Positions 44,625 to 53,960 of a stretch of 64,000 nucleotides of DNA are shown one piece after another. The notes below the pieces were generated by a model. The model did no database searches. It was not told the DNA's origin and saw only the letters and a program-made list of their open reading frames with translations. The stretch is from Catellatospora bangladeshensis (GTDB lineage Bacteria; Actinomycetota; Actinomycetes; Mycobacteriales; Micromonosporaceae), in NCBI RefSeq assembly GCF_016862575.1, contig NZ_BONF01000003.1, positions 1-64,000 of the forward strand, in the 5' to 3' direction. Made by a program: the position numbers and the translations under genes. The stretch's first letter is position 1. Each line of letters begins with the position of its first letter.

Positions 44625-46040
44625 GTGACGTACTCAGCCGGCTACGGCGACCCCGAATCGGGCGGTCCCGCGACCGCGTGGCGCGACGGGTGGCCGGTCT
44701 ACGACCGCAGCGGCACGGTGTGCGTCATCGGCGCGGGCCCCAGCGGGCTGACCGCGATGAAGAACCTCAAGGAGCAGGGGTTCGGCGTCGACTGCTACGA
44801 GCGGGAGACCAGCGTCGGCGGCGCCTGGAACTGGCGGCACGACCGCAGCCCGGTGTACTCCAGCACGCACCTGATCTCGTCGAAGCCGTTCAGCCAGTTC
44901 CCGGACTTCCCGATGCCGGACAGCTGGGCGGACTACCCCAAGCACACCCAGGTGCTGGAGTACCTGGAGCACTACGCCGACCACTTCGACCTCAAGCCGC
45001 ACATCTGGTTCGGCACCGAGGTGGTCAAGGTGGAGCCGGCCGAGGGCGACCGCTGGGACGTGACCACGCGCAGCACCGGCGGCTACGGCGGCGAGCGCAT
45101 CCACCGCTACGCCGCGGTCGTCATCGCCAACGGGCACAACTGGTCGCCCAAGCGCCCGGAGTACGAGGGCCTCGAGGACTTCAAGGGCGAGGTGATCCAC
45201 GCCGCGCAGTTCAAGGACGCGGCGCAGCTGCGCGGCAGGAAGGTGCTGGTCGTCGGCGCGGGCAACACCGGGTGCGACATCGCCGTGGAGGCGGCCCAGC
45301 AGGCCGCCAGGTGCTGGCACTCCAGCCGCCGCGGCTACTGGTACACCCCGAAGTACGCCCTGGGCCGCCCCGCCGACCAGGTGAACGACACGATGCTGTG
45401 GCTGCGCCTGCCGCTGCGGCTGCGGCAGCTCATCGCGCACCGCACGCTGAAGACGACGGTCGGCGACCTGACCCGGTTCGGCCTGCCCAAGCCCGACCAC
45501 AAGATCTTCGAGACGCACACCATCACCAACAGCCAGCTGATCTACTACCTGGGCCACGGCGCGGTGACCCCCGTGCCGGACATCGCCCGCTTCCACCGCA
45601 ACAGTGTGGAACTCAAGGGCGGCGAGGTCATCGAGCCGGACCTGGTCGTGCTGGCCACCGGCTACCACCCGGTGTTCGAGTTCATCGACGGCAACCTGCT
45701 CGGCGTCGACGCGTCGGGCCGCCCGCGGCTGGCCATGCACGCCTTCCCGAAGCGGCTGCCCACCCTGGCCGTGGCGGGGCTGCTGCAGCCCGACTCCGGG
45801 CTGTTCCCGCTGGTGCACTGGCAAATGGTGGCGTTCGCGAGGCTGCTGCGCATGCGCGAGGCGGCGCCGGCCAAGGCGGTGGCGGTGCAGCGGCGGCTGG
45901 AGGCGGAGCTGGACCGGAAGTGGACCGGGGCGAAGGTGCAGGGCACCTCGCGGCACTGGTTCGAGATCAGCCACACCGTCTATCTCAAGGCCATTCAGCG
46001 CCTGCTCGACGAGCTCAGCCTTGAGGGGGCCGTGAAGTGA
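44625..46040 (+). CDS. flavin-containing monooxygenase
   Basis: A 471-residue class B flavoprotein. FAD motif VIGAGPSGLTAMKNL near 33-47, the FMO fingerprint FKGEVIHAAQF near 188 and the NADPH motif VVGAGNTGCDIAVEA near 208 are present. GGAGG 6 bases upstream fixes GTG 44625. Such enzymes oxygenate N, S or carbonyl substrates. The gene overlaps the following hydrolase-fold gene as GTGA, a pairing seen in Baeyer-Villiger plus esterase modules, although the partner here lacks the usual nucleophile. Confidence 0.92.
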   Translation: MTYSAGYGDPESGGPATAWRDGWPVYDRSGTVCVIGAGPSGLTAMKNLKEQGFGVDCYERETSVGGAWNWRHDRSPVYSSTHLISSKPFSQFPDFPMPDSWADYPKHTQVLEYLEHYADHFDLKPHIWFGTEVVKVEPAEGDRWDVTTRSTGGYGGERIHRYAAVVIANGHNWSPKRPEYEGLEDFKGEVIHAAQFKDAAQLRGRKVLVVGAGNTGCDIAVEAAQQAARCWHSSRRGYWYTPKYALGRPADQVNDTMLWLRLPLRLRQLIAHRTLKTTVGDLTRFGLPKPDHKIFETHTITNSQLIYYLGHGAVTPVPDIARFHRNSVELKGGEVIEPDLVVLATGYHPVFEFIDGNLLGVDASGRPRLAMHAFPKRLPTLAVAGLLQPDSGLFPLVHWQMVAFARLLRMREAAPAKAVAVQRRLEAELDRKWTGAKVQGTSRHWFEISHTVYLKAIQRLLDELSLEGAVK

Positions 46041-46819
46041 AGGTCATCCGGACCCGCGAGTGGGCGTTCCCCGTCGCACCGGCCCGGCGCGAGGTGCGCC
46101 GCGCCACCCCCGAGGTGGACGAGGGCAGGCCGCCGCTGCTGTTCGTGCCCGGCTTCGGCCACGGCGCGTGGGTGTTCGCCGAGCACTGGCTGGAGCACGC
46201 CGCCGACCGCGGCTTCCCGGCGTACGCGGTGAGCCTGCGCGGGCACGGCGAGAGCGCGGCCGCGCCGAAGGCGACGCTGCGGGCGTACGCCCACGATGTG
46301 GCCCAGGTCGCGGCGTCGCTGCCGCGACGCGCGGTGATCGTGGGACACGGGGCGGGCGCCCTGGTCACGGCGCACGCGCTGGCCCGCTACCCGGCCCGCG
46401 CGGCGGTGCTGCTGTCGCCGGTCTTCGGCGGGGCGGGCACCGCCCTGCGCAACCCGATGCTGTCCCTGCCGGCCCTGTTCGGCGGCGGCCTGCGCCTGCC
46501 CGCCGGGCAGCTGTTCAGCCGCGAGCTGCCGGCCGGCGCCGCGCGCGGGTACGCCACCCGGCTGGGCCGTGCCTCGGCCCGCGCCCAGTGGCAGCTGCTG
46601 CGCGGCCGGACCCCGCAGCCGCCGGTCGGCGACCCGCCGGTGCTGGTGGTGGGCAGCCCGGACGACCGCATCGTGTCCGATGCGGCGCTGCGCCGGGTGG
46701 CGCGCGCCTACGGCGGGGCCCCGCTGCTGTTCCCGGGCATGGGGCACGACCTCATGCTGGACGTGCGCTGGCGCGAGCCGATCGACGCGATCCTGGACTG
46801 GCTGGAGAAGTCGGCTTAA
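46037..46819 (+). CDS. alpha/beta-fold protein lacking the Ser nucleophile
   Basis: A 260-residue alpha/beta-hydrolase-fold protein. The oxyanion segment FVPGFGHGAWVF and acid/base segments GSPDDRIVSD and GMGHDLMLD are kept, but the nucleophile elbow reads VIVGHGAGALV, with Gly at position 105 instead of Ser. It is translated by overlap with the monooxygenase. It may use another chemistry, as do cofactor-free oxygenases, lyases or dehalogenases of this fold, or be inactive. Confidence 0.82.
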   Translation: MKVIRTREWAFPVAPARREVRRATPEVDEGRPPLLFVPGFGHGAWVFAEHWLEHAADRGFPAYAVSLRGHGESAAAPKATLRAYAHDVAQVAASLPRRAVIVGHGAGALVTAHALARYPARAAVLLSPVFGGAGTALRNPMLSLPALFGGGLRLPAGQLFSRELPAGAARGYATRLGRASARAQWQLLRGRTPQPPVGDPPVLVVGSPDDRIVSDAALRRVARAYGGAPLLFPGMGHDLMLDVRWREPIDAILDWLEKSA

Positions 46820-46828
46820 GCGCCGGCT

Positions 46829-47392
46829 TCAGACCACCGCCCCGTCGTCGGGCGGCAGCTCGTCGTCCTCGTCGCCGGGGCGCAGCCGCATGATCAGCGC
46901 GGTGGCGCCGCCCAGGATGCAGATCAGCGCGAACAGCATGCTCACCCGCTCGTTGAAGGGCAGCAGCCGGGTGTCGAAGAACAGCACGAAGCCGAAGATG
47001 ATGGCCAGCACGGACACGATCGCCGCGAGCGGGACCCGGGGCAGCGGCGGGGGCGGCGGCGGCACGAACTCGTCGGGCGTGTCGTCGGGCAGCCCGCCGC
47101 CGAACGTGTCGAGCGAGTCCAGCAGCGACGGGTCGTCGGGGCCGACGGCCCTCGGGTCGCCCGTCGGGCCGCCGCGGTTGAGGATCGGGCCGCCGGCCGG
47201 CCACACCGGCCCGGCGGGCACCGGGGAGCCGGTCTGCTCCTCGGTCGCGGGCCAGGTGGGGGTCACCACCGGCGTGTCGAAGCCGGCGACGATGCGGGCG
47301 AACTCGGCGTCCACCTGCTCCGGCGTCGCCTCGTTGCCGGGCCCGGGGCGCGCGGGTTCCGGCGTCCGGTCCGGGTCGTCCGTGGCTGGCAC
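46829..47392 (-). CDS. two-TM membrane protein with Pro/Asp-rich N terminus
   Basis: A 187-residue protein of unknown function. Residues 1-120 are low-complexity, rich in Pro, Asp, Gly and Thr, ending in a run of prolines. Two hydrophobic segments follow (VPLAAIVSVLAIIFGFVLFF near 122-141 and MLFALICILGGATALIM near 151-167). The tail is acidic (DEDDELPPDD). GAGGAGAG before GTG 47392 supports the start. It converges with the hydrolase gene, 9 bases apart, and is divergent from plsC. Confidence 0.7.
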   Translation of the reverse strand: MPATDDPDRTPEPARPGPGNEATPEQVDAEFARIVAGFDTPVVTPTWPATEEQTGSPVPAGPVWPAGGPILNRGGPTGDPRAVGPDDPSLLDSLDTFGGGLPDDTPDEFVPPPPPPLPRVPLAAIVSVLAIIFGFVLFFDTRLLPFNERVSMLFALICILGGATALIMRLRPGDEDDELPPDDGAVV

Positions 47393-47587
47393 CTGGCACT
47401 CTCCTCAGCGGGATGGGGGGTCGTGGCGGGGCCGGTGGGCACCGCATCAAATCCTGACACGTGAACCGGGTGTTCCGGCAGTAGGCTCTGCGGCGTATGC
47501 CACACACCCGGCACGTTCCGGCGGGCCGCCCCGAGCCGGTATGAGCGCAGTCACCCCACGTACGCCGATCGACTTGGACGGGTCCCA

Positions 47588-48271
47588 GTGTTCTACTGGC
47601 TGCTGAAATACATCTTCCTCGGCCCGCTGCTGCGGTTGATCTTCAGGCCGCAGGTCGAGGGCCTGGAGAACGTGCCCGGCGAGGGCGCGGCCATCCTCGC
47701 GAGCAACCACCTCTCCTTCTCCGACTCCATCTTCATCCCGCTCGTGGTGAAGCGGAAGGTCACCTTCGTGGCCAAGGCGGAGTACTTCACCGGCAAGGGG
47801 ATCAAGGGCAGGCTGCAGAAGATGTTCTTCGTGGGCACCGGCACCATCCCGGTGGACCGCTCCGGCGGCCGCGCCGCCCAGGCCGCGCTGAACACGCAGC
47901 TGCGCGTGCTGCGCGGCGGGAACATCGCCGGCATCTACCCCGAGGGCACCCGCTCGCCCGACGGCCGGCTGTTCCGGGGCAAGACCGGGGTGGCCCGGCT
48001 GGCTCTGGAGAGCGGCGCCCCGGTGGTCCCGGTGGCGGTGCTCAACACCGACAAGGTGCAGCCCTCCGGCAAGCTCATCCCCAAGATCATGAAGGTGCGG
48101 CTGCGCTTCGGCCGGCCCCTGGACTTCTCCCGGTACGCCGGGATGGCGGGGGACCGGTTCGTCGAGCGCGCGATCACCGACGAGATCATGTACGAGGTGA
48201 TGGAGCTGTCCGGCCGGGAGTACGTCGACGTCTACGCCGTGAAGGTCAAGAACGTACCGGCGGCGGCCTGA
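47588..48271 (+). CDS. 1-acyl-glycerol-3-phosphate acyltransferase-like (PlsC)
   Basis: A 227-residue membrane acyltransferase. The catalytic block is ASNHLSFSDSIF (H-x4-D) near 40 and the substrate block is YPEGTRSPDGRLF near 118; an intermediate RSGGRAA segment is also typical. It acylates lysophosphatidate to phosphatidate or a related lipid. The initial 20 residues form a hydrophobic anchor. The gene corresponds by type to Rv2182c. Convergent with the large cyclase gene, the stops 14 bases apart. Confidence 0.9.
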   Translation: MFYWLLKYIFLGPLLRLIFRPQVEGLENVPGEGAAILASNHLSFSDSIFIPLVVKRKVTFVAKAEYFTGKGIKGRLQKMFFVGTGTIPVDRSGGRAAQAALNTQLRVLRGGNIAGIYPEGTRSPDGRLFRGKTGVARLALESGAPVVPVAVLNTDKVQPSGKLIPKIMKVRLRFGRPLDFSRYAGMAGDRFVERAITDEIMYEVMELSGREYVDVYAVKVKNVPAAA

Positions 48272-48285
48272 TCGGCCGAGGATCC

Positions 48286-51200
48286 TCAGCCGAGCAGCCC
48301 CGGAGCGCGGTTGCGGTCGGCGAACTCGCGCAGCTCCGCCTGCTCCGCCGGGTCGAGCCGCCCGGCGCGCGCCGCCCAGGCCAGGGACAGCATGCGGTCG
48401 CTGGCGTCGCCGATCCGGGCGAAGTGCGCCGCCGCCGCCGCGTGGTCGCCGGAGACCGTGGCCAGCGCCGCCCGTACCCAGGGCGTTCGCCGCGGCGAGC
48501 GGCCCAGCATCGTGCGCACCTGCTCCCGGGCGCCGTCGCCGAGCACCGTCGCGGCGTGCCCGGCCGCGGCCACCCACTCGCCGAACGGCAGCATGACCCG
48601 AGCCTGCCAGTCGGCGTCCAGCTCGGCCAGCAGCGCGGCGGCCTCCTCGGCCCGGCCCTGCAGCGCCCGGCACAGCGCGGCGTGCGCCGCCGCGCCGCGC
48701 AGCACCCGGTGGAAGCCGCTGCGCCGGGCGTAGTAGAGCACCTTCTCGATGGCGTCGTCGTCGGGCTCCTCGCCGCGCAGCACCAGGATCCAGGACGAGG
48801 TCAGCACCGAGGTCGCGTCCCACTCGGCGGCGTTGGCGCGCATCGTCTCGCCGATCGCGCGCACCTGGGTGTCCCAGTCGCCGGCGAAGTACGCCTCGGC
48901 GGCGTCGCCGTGGAAGTTGGTGGCGAGGCTCAGGCCGCCCGCCACGTCGACGGTGCGCTGCTCGGCCAGCAGCCGGTAGTGCCGGCGCAGGTCGCCCTCC
49001 TCGAGGCAGGCCCAGGCGAAGTTCTGCACCACCCGGCGGCGGCTGGTGAGCCGCTGGTCGCGGCAGTGCTCGGTGAGCAGCTCCAGCTCGCTGTAGCCGG
49101 TCGGGTCGCCCGCGATGTAGCGCGCGGTGGCGGAGGTGATGCGGGCGTTGGCGTGCACCTCGGCGAGCCCGAGCCGGTCGGCGATGTCGGCCGCGGCCTC
49201 GGCGGCGGCGATCGCGGGCTCGGCCTCGTAGTTCATCATGTGCACCCGGGCCAGCTCCAGCAGTGCCTCGGCCTTCTCCAGGGTCTCGGGCAGCTCCTCG
49301 TAGCGCTCGACGGCCGCGTCCAGGTAGGACAGCGTCGCGGCCCGGTCGGCCCGCCCCCAGGCGGCCGTGCCGAGCAGGGTGAGCGCGCGGGCGGCCCCGG
49401 CCCGGTCGCCGAGGGCGTCCAGCTCCTCGGCCAGCTCGCCCAGCCGCTGCAGGCCGCCGCTCTCCAGGAACGTGTCCCCGGCCCGGAACAGCGACAGCTC
49501 GGCGGCGAACAGCTCCAGCAGCGGGTCGTGCGCCAGCTTCAGGCTCAGCGCCCGGTCGACCAGCGTGCTCGCGGTGTCCAGCGCGTGCAGGGCGTACGCG
49601 CGCCGCGCGGCGCGGTGCAGGGCGGCGCGGGCGGCCGGGGCGTACGGCTCCGGGTCCATGCCCAGCGTGCGGGCGATCTCGTGGGCCGCCCAGCGGTGGT
49701 TGGCCAGCACCTCGGCCAGGTCGGTGACCCGGTTGTCGGTGATCTGCTCCAGCCAGTCCGCGGTGCGCTCGTGCCGGGTGACCCGCTCCGAGCGGGGCAG
49801 CCGCTGGTAGCAGACGTCCCGGACCAGCACGTGCCGGAAGGCGTACTCCGGCTCGCCGGCCATCGCCGAGGTCGGGTGCTCGGCGACGAGGTCACGCTGC
49901 TGCAGGCGCTGCAGCGAGCGGGTCACCACGTCGACCGGGATGCCCAGCGCGGCGGCCACCGCGCCCGGCCAGAACTGGTTGCCCACCACGGCGCCCGCCT
50001 GCAGCACCGAGCGGTCGGTGGCGTCCAGCAGGTCCAGGCGGTTGGCGATGACCGCCTGCACGGTCTGCGGCATCGGCGTGGTGTCGCCGTCGGCGGCCAG
50101 CGCCCAGTTTCCGCCGACCGGGCGCAGCTCGCCGCGCTCGACCAGCATGCGGACGAACTCGTGGGCGTAGAGCGGGTTGCCGCCGGCCAGCTCGACCAGC
50201 GGCGCGACCCCGGCGGCGGGGAAGACGGCCTGCCCGAACATCAGCCGGTACATGGCGGCGATGTGCTCGTCGTGCATGGGGCCCAGCGACACCGACACCG
50301 CGCCGCTGACCGCGCTGGTCCAGCCCGGCCGCCGCTCGCGCAGCTCCGGCCGCGCGGTCGCGACGACCAGCAGCGGCACTCCCGGGCCGATGCTGCCGAG
50401 CATCTCCACGAAGCGCAGCATCGCCTCGTCGGCCCAGTGCATGTCCTCGAAGACCAGCACGGTCGGGTTGGCGGTGGTCATCGCCAGCAGGAAGCGGCGC
50501 CAGGCCGACTCCGTCTCGGCCGGGGTGAGGCCCGCGCCGGGCAGGCCGACCAGCGGGCCGAGCGCGTCGCCGAGCCGGGCCGCCTCCTGCTCGCCGCACA
50601 TGACGCGCAGCGTGCTGTCCAGCCGGGCGCGGGCGGTCGCCTCGTCGTCGGTGTCGAGGATGCCCACCTGCGCCTTGACGATCTCGGCCAGCGCGGCGTA
50701 CGTCACGTTCTCGCCGAACGGCGGGCAGTGGCCGACCCGCCAGCACACGGTGGTGTCCGGGATCCGCTCGGCGTGCCGGGCCAGCTCGCGCAGCAGCCGG
50801 CTCTTGCCGATGCCGGCCGGGCCGAACACGGTGACCAGCTGCGGGCTGCGGTCGCGGATGGTCCGGTGCAGCGCGGTGACCATCAGCCCGCGCTCGTGGT
50901 CACGGTTGACCATCGGGGTGGACTCGTCGCGGTCGCGCCGCTGCAGCCGCGCCGCCACGGCCAGGAACACCCGGCTGCTGGTGCTGCGGCCCTTCAGCGT
51001 CTGCGGCGCCTGCTCGTCGTACTCGATGTCGGCGGCGGTGACCGCGGCCGTCTCGGCGCACACCAGCACCCCGCCGGCCGGCGCCGCGGCCTGCAGCCGG
51101 GCCGCCGTGTTCACCACGTCCCCGGCCACGATGGCCTGCCCGCCGTCCCGCGCGGCGCTCACGTCGACCAGCGCCTCGCCGGTGGCGACCCCGGCCCGGA

Positions 51201-51672
51201 AGGTCGCCGCGTCGGCCAGCCGGCCGCGGCCCAGCACCCGCTGCGCCTCCAGCCCGGCCCGCACCGCGCGCAGCGCGTCGGTCTCGGTGGCCACCGGCGC
51301 GCCGAAGATCGCCATCACCGCGTCGCCGATGTACTTCTCCACCACCCCGCCATGCTGGCGGACCACCTGGCGCACCGCGGCGAAGTACTCCTGCTGCAGG
51401 GTGCGCACCTGCTCCGGGTCCGACTGCTCGGCGTACGCGGTGAAGCCGACCATGTCCACGAAGAGCACGCTGACCTGACGGCGGTCCTCGCGCCGCGGGG
51501 CGGCCTGCGCGGCGGCCACCGGGTTGCCGCAGCCGGTGCAGAAGAGGTCGCCGAAGGCCACCGTACGTCCGCAGTGGACGCAAGGTGGCGTGAGGCTGGC
51601 CCCGCAGCCGCCGCAGAACCTGTCGTCCGGGCCGGCTGCGCGGGAGCAGTGCGCGCAGGTTGGGGTGTTCAC
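48286..51672 (-). CDS. adenylate cyclase-AAA ATPase multidomain regulator
   Basis: A 1128-residue signalling protein. Residues 1-52 form a double zinc ribbon (four CxxC pairs such as CAHC and CTGCG). Residues about 65-215 are a class III cyclase domain: VSVLFVDMVGFT (first metal Asp), VVEKYIGDAVMAIFG (second Asp, Lys) and VVNTAARLQ (Asn, Arg). The usual adenine-selecting Asp before the Gly is Ile, so nucleotide specificity is uncertain. A STAND/AAA ATPase follows (GPAGIGKSRLLREL near 285), then about 500 residues of TPR-like helices. GTG start with no ribosome binding site evident. Confidence 0.9.
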   Translation of the reverse strand: MNTPTCAHCSRAAGPDDRFCGGCGASLTPPCVHCGRTVAFGDLFCTGCGNPVAAAQAAPRREDRRQVSVLFVDMVGFTAYAEQSDPEQVRTLQQEYFAAVRQVVRQHGGVVEKYIGDAVMAIFGAPVATETDALRAVRAGLEAQRVLGRGRLADAATFRAGVATGEALVDVSAARDGGQAIVAGDVVNTAARLQAAAPAGGVLVCAETAAVTAADIEYDEQAPQTLKGRSTSSRVFLAVAARLQRRDRDESTPMVNRDHERGLMVTALHRTIRDRSPQLVTVFGPAGIGKSRLLRELARHAERIPDTTVCWRVGHCPPFGENVTYAALAEIVKAQVGILDTDDEATARARLDSTLRVMCGEQEAARLGDALGPLVGLPGAGLTPAETESAWRRFLLAMTTANPTVLVFEDMHWADEAMLRFVEMLGSIGPGVPLLVVATARPELRERRPGWTSAVSGAVSVSLGPMHDEHIAAMYRLMFGQAVFPAAGVAPLVELAGGNPLYAHEFVRMLVERGELRPVGGNWALAADGDTTPMPQTVQAVIANRLDLLDATDRSVLQAGAVVGNQFWPGAVAAALGIPVDVVTRSLQRLQQRDLVAEHPTSAMAGEPEYAFRHVLVRDVCYQRLPRSERVTRHERTADWLEQITDNRVTDLAEVLANHRWAAHEIARTLGMDPEPYAPAARAALHRAARRAYALHALDTASTLVDRALSLKLAHDPLLELFAAELSLFRAGDTFLESGGLQRLGELAEELDALGDRAGAARALTLLGTAAWGRADRAATLSYLDAAVERYEELPETLEKAEALLELARVHMMNYEAEPAIAAAEAAADIADRLGLAEVHANARITSATARYIAGDPTGYSELELLTEHCRDQRLTSRRRVVQNFAWACLEEGDLRRHYRLLAEQRTVDVAGGLSLATNFHGDAAEAYFAGDWDTQVRAIGETMRANAAEWDATSVLTSSWILVLRGEEPDDDAIEKVLYYARRSGFHRVLRGAAAHAALCRALQGRAEEAAALLAELDADWQARVMLPFGEWVAAAGHAATVLGDGAREQVRTMLGRSPRRTPWVRAALATVSGDHAAAAAHFARIGDASDRMLSLAWAARAGRLDPAEQAELREFADRNRAPGLLG

Positions 51673-51870
51673 GTCTCCGCCAGGTCGCCGGAGGTCCAGT
51701 ATGGCCCGACCCCCAGGGCTGTTTCCTTACCGCTGTAGCTAACGCGACAAGGGGCCCGCGCCAACACCGCCGCGCGGTTAGAGTTTCGTGCACTGACAGA
51801 CCGCGGCCTCGCGCCGCGGTTTCGTGTGGTCGTTAACCGATCGATGGTCGTGCGTGGGAGGCCGAAAGCG

Positions 51871-52149
51871 ATGTTGGTGCGACTGGCGCTCGCCTGGACC
51901 GATCCCTTCGGGATCGCACACGGCGTGGGCGAGCTTGTGGACATCGACGCGGTCACCCTCGCCGAGCTGGAAGAGCAGGGAGTGGTGGAGAACATGACGG
52001 AGGCACCCAAGCCCACGGTGGAGTCGAGCGCGTGGGTCGGCCCCGGCGCCCCGCCGAAGGACGACGAGCCGATCGAGCAGAACGGGTGGGTCGGCCCCGG
52101 TTCGCCGGGTTCGGGCGACCCGGAGCCGGAGCCCGACCCGGAGCCGTGA
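51871..52149 (+). CDS. small acidic protein with duplicated WVGPG motif
   Basis: A 92-residue protein of unknown function. Residues 1-42 form a compact, partly hydrophobic segment (MLVRLALAWTDPFGIAHGVG). The tail carries WVGPGAP and WVGPGSP in a near repeat of about 20 residues and ends in Glu/Pro/Asp runs. GGGAGG 9 bases upstream supports ATG 51871 over an in-frame ATG at 51826. It is divergent from the cyclase gene and convergent with the glycanase gene. I do not recognise it. Confidence 0.6.
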   Translation: MLVRLALAWTDPFGIAHGVGELVDIDAVTLAELEEQGVVENMTEAPKPTVESSAWVGPGAPPKDDEPIEQNGWVGPGSPGSGDPEPEPDPEP

Positions 52150-52215
52150 CCCGCGCCGCGGGTGTTAGCACGGGTGGACAGGGGCGGGCCGCGGCCCGCC
52201 CCTGTCGCTGTCCGC

Positions 52216-53877
52216 TCAGCTCGCGGCGCAGGCCACCCCGTTGAGCTTCACGTTGCTCGGCGCGGTCGACGGCCCCGAGCCGGTGAAGCTGACCGTCCAG
52301 CTCTGCGCGGGAGCGAGGTGCGGCGCCCAGCCGGGCGCGGTCACCGTCACGTTCGCGCCGCTGGTGACGAAGGTGCCGTTCCAGCCGTTGACGATCACCT
52401 GGCCGCTGCCCAGCGTGAAGGTCAGCACCCAGTTGCTGAACGTGGTGCTGCCGGTGTTGGTCACCACCAGCGAGGCGTTGTAGCCGTTGGGCCACGAGTT
52501 GTCGATCCGGTACACCGCCCGGCAGCTCGTCGGAGTCTGCGGGCTCGGCGACGCGCTCGGGCTCGCGCTGGGGGACGGGCTGGTGCTGCGGCTGGGGCTC
52601 GGCGACGGGCTCGCGCTGCGGCTCGGGCTGGCCGACGGTGACGGGCTCGCCGAACGCGACGGGCTGACGCTCGGCGAGGGGTCGACGACCCCGCTCTTGG
52701 CCTTCATGTTCAGCGAGTGCTGCCGGAACACCGCGTGCTCCGGGCAGCCCTCACCGGAGTCGAAGCCGCCGCAGTTGCTGTTGGCCGGGAACCACCAGAA
52801 CGCGTCGCCGTCGCCGCCCGACGCCTCCATCTCGGCGTACATCTCGGTCCACCACTGCGTCTTGTTGTCGTGCACGTTCCACTCGCCGAGGAAGAACGGC
52901 TTGCCGACGACCGTGTGGGCGTCGCTGATCCAGCGCTTCAGCAGCGCCCGCGCGGTGGTGAAGTTGAGCCCCGCCCAGCCCTCGGTCGGGTACATGTGCC
53001 CCGAGGTGAAGTCGATGTACGGCGAGGACTGGATGTAGGTCCACGGGCCGCCGGAGTCGCCGCCGTAGCCGTACTTCGTCTCCTGGCCCTCCTGGCCGGT
53101 GCCCAGCAGGTGGTTCGGGTCCAGGCTCTTGACCAGCGCGCCCATCTCGTCGACCCACGCCCGCAGGGTGGTGCCGGTGGTGTTCTCGTTGGGCGTGGCG
53201 TCGGGGTAGCGGGGCTCGTTCATGAGCTCCCAGGCCAGGATCGTGGGGTCGTTCTTCCAGGCCACGCCGGTGAAGGAGTTGGTCCGGCCGAGGGCCTTGG
53301 TGACGTAGTTCTTGTACTGCGTGAAGCAGCCCGGACAGGCGGTCTTGTTGAAGAAGCGCCAGCGGTTGGCGTAGCCCGTGGGCAGGCCCTCCCAGGCGAG
53401 GCGCTTGTCGATGCCGCCGTACGCCTCCCAGAAGTTCTCGAAGACGGGGATGAGCCGGATGTTGTGCTCACGCGCGGACTTGATCACGTAGTCGAAGAGG
53501 ATGAACGCCTCCTCGGTGTAGACGCCCTCGGCCGCCTCGAAGCCCATCCAGTCCTCGTGGCTGAACATCCACAGCCGCAGCACCGACACCTGGTCGTTCT
53601 GCAGCCGGGTCATGTGGGCGTCGATCTTCGCCTTGTCGACGTACTGCTCGCCGGGCAGCCAGTCGTAGCCGAAGGTGAACACGTCGTAGGTGTTGGTGCC
53701 GGCGAAGTAGAACGGCTTGCCGTCCAGGCAGAACCGGATGCCGCACCGGGTGACGAAGCTGTCGCGCGGGTCGGCCGCCTGCGCGGCGGGGGACCCGACG
53801 AACGGCAGCGCCAGGGCCAGCGTGGCCGTGACCGCCGCCAGCGCGGCCAGCAGGGCACGCCGTGGGGAACGGGACAT
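52216..53877 (-). CDS. secreted GH5 glycoside hydrolase (mannanase-like) with CBM2
   Basis: A 553-residue secreted enzyme. A signal peptide of about 34 residues ends in AAQA. The GH5 catalytic domain spans about 35-395: acid/base Glu in WELMNEPRYP and nucleophile Glu in FFLGEWNVH. The sequence is closest in style to GH5_7 beta-mannanases. A Ser/Pro/Ala linker (about 397-445) leads to a C-terminal CBM2 with its two cysteines (SCRAVYRI and GVACAAS). A CebR-like operator lies about 70 bases upstream, consistent with induction by cello- or manno-oligosaccharides. Confidence 0.92.
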   Translation of the reverse strand: MSRSPRRALLAALAAVTATLALALPFVGSPAAQAADPRDSFVTRCGIRFCLDGKPFYFAGTNTYDVFTFGYDWLPGEQYVDKAKIDAHMTRLQNDQVSVLRLWMFSHEDWMGFEAAEGVYTEEAFILFDYVIKSAREHNIRLIPVFENFWEAYGGIDKRLAWEGLPTGYANRWRFFNKTACPGCFTQYKNYVTKALGRTNSFTGVAWKNDPTILAWELMNEPRYPDATPNENTTGTTLRAWVDEMGALVKSLDPNHLLGTGQEGQETKYGYGGDSGGPWTYIQSSPYIDFTSGHMYPTEGWAGLNFTTARALLKRWISDAHTVVGKPFFLGEWNVHDNKTQWWTEMYAEMEASGGDGDAFWWFPANSNCGGFDSGEGCPEHAVFRQHSLNMKAKSGVVDPSPSVSPSRSASPSPSASPSRSASPSPSPSRSTSPSPSASPSASPSPQTPTSCRAVYRIDNSWPNGYNASLVVTNTGSTTFSNWVLTFTLGSGQVIVNGWNGTFVTSGANVTVTAPGWAPHLAPAQSWTVSFTGSGPSTAPSNVKLNGVACAAS

Positions 53878-53946
53878 GGGGACTCCTCAGGGGAAGCGTC
53901 CGTCCACAACGATGCGGGCACATCGGGCGGTGCGAACGGACGTCGA

Positions 53947-53960
53947 TGGAAGCGCTCCCA
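53947..53960. promoter_or_regulatory. CebR-like LacI-family operator upstream of the GH5 gene
   Basis: TGGAAGCGCTCCCA differs at one base from the palindrome TGGGAGCGCTCCCA bound by CebR, the cellobiose-responsive LacI-family repressor of actinobacterial cellulase genes. It lies 70 bases before the ATG of the minus-strand glycanase gene. No LacI-family gene is in this window. Confidence 0.7.

Noticed and set aside
48424-51738. 1104-residue plus-strand open frame opposite the cyclase-AAA gene
   Set aside because: It is His/Arg/Gly/Gln-rich without domains, as expected from the antisense frame of a high-GC gene. The minus-strand protein has clear zinc ribbon, cyclase and ATPase motifs.
52530-52690. 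Repetitive DNA in the glycanase gene suggesting a tandem repeat locus or CRISPR-like array
   Set aside because: It encodes the Ser/Pro/Ala linker between GH5 and CBM2; repeat units are short, imperfect and without unique spacers.
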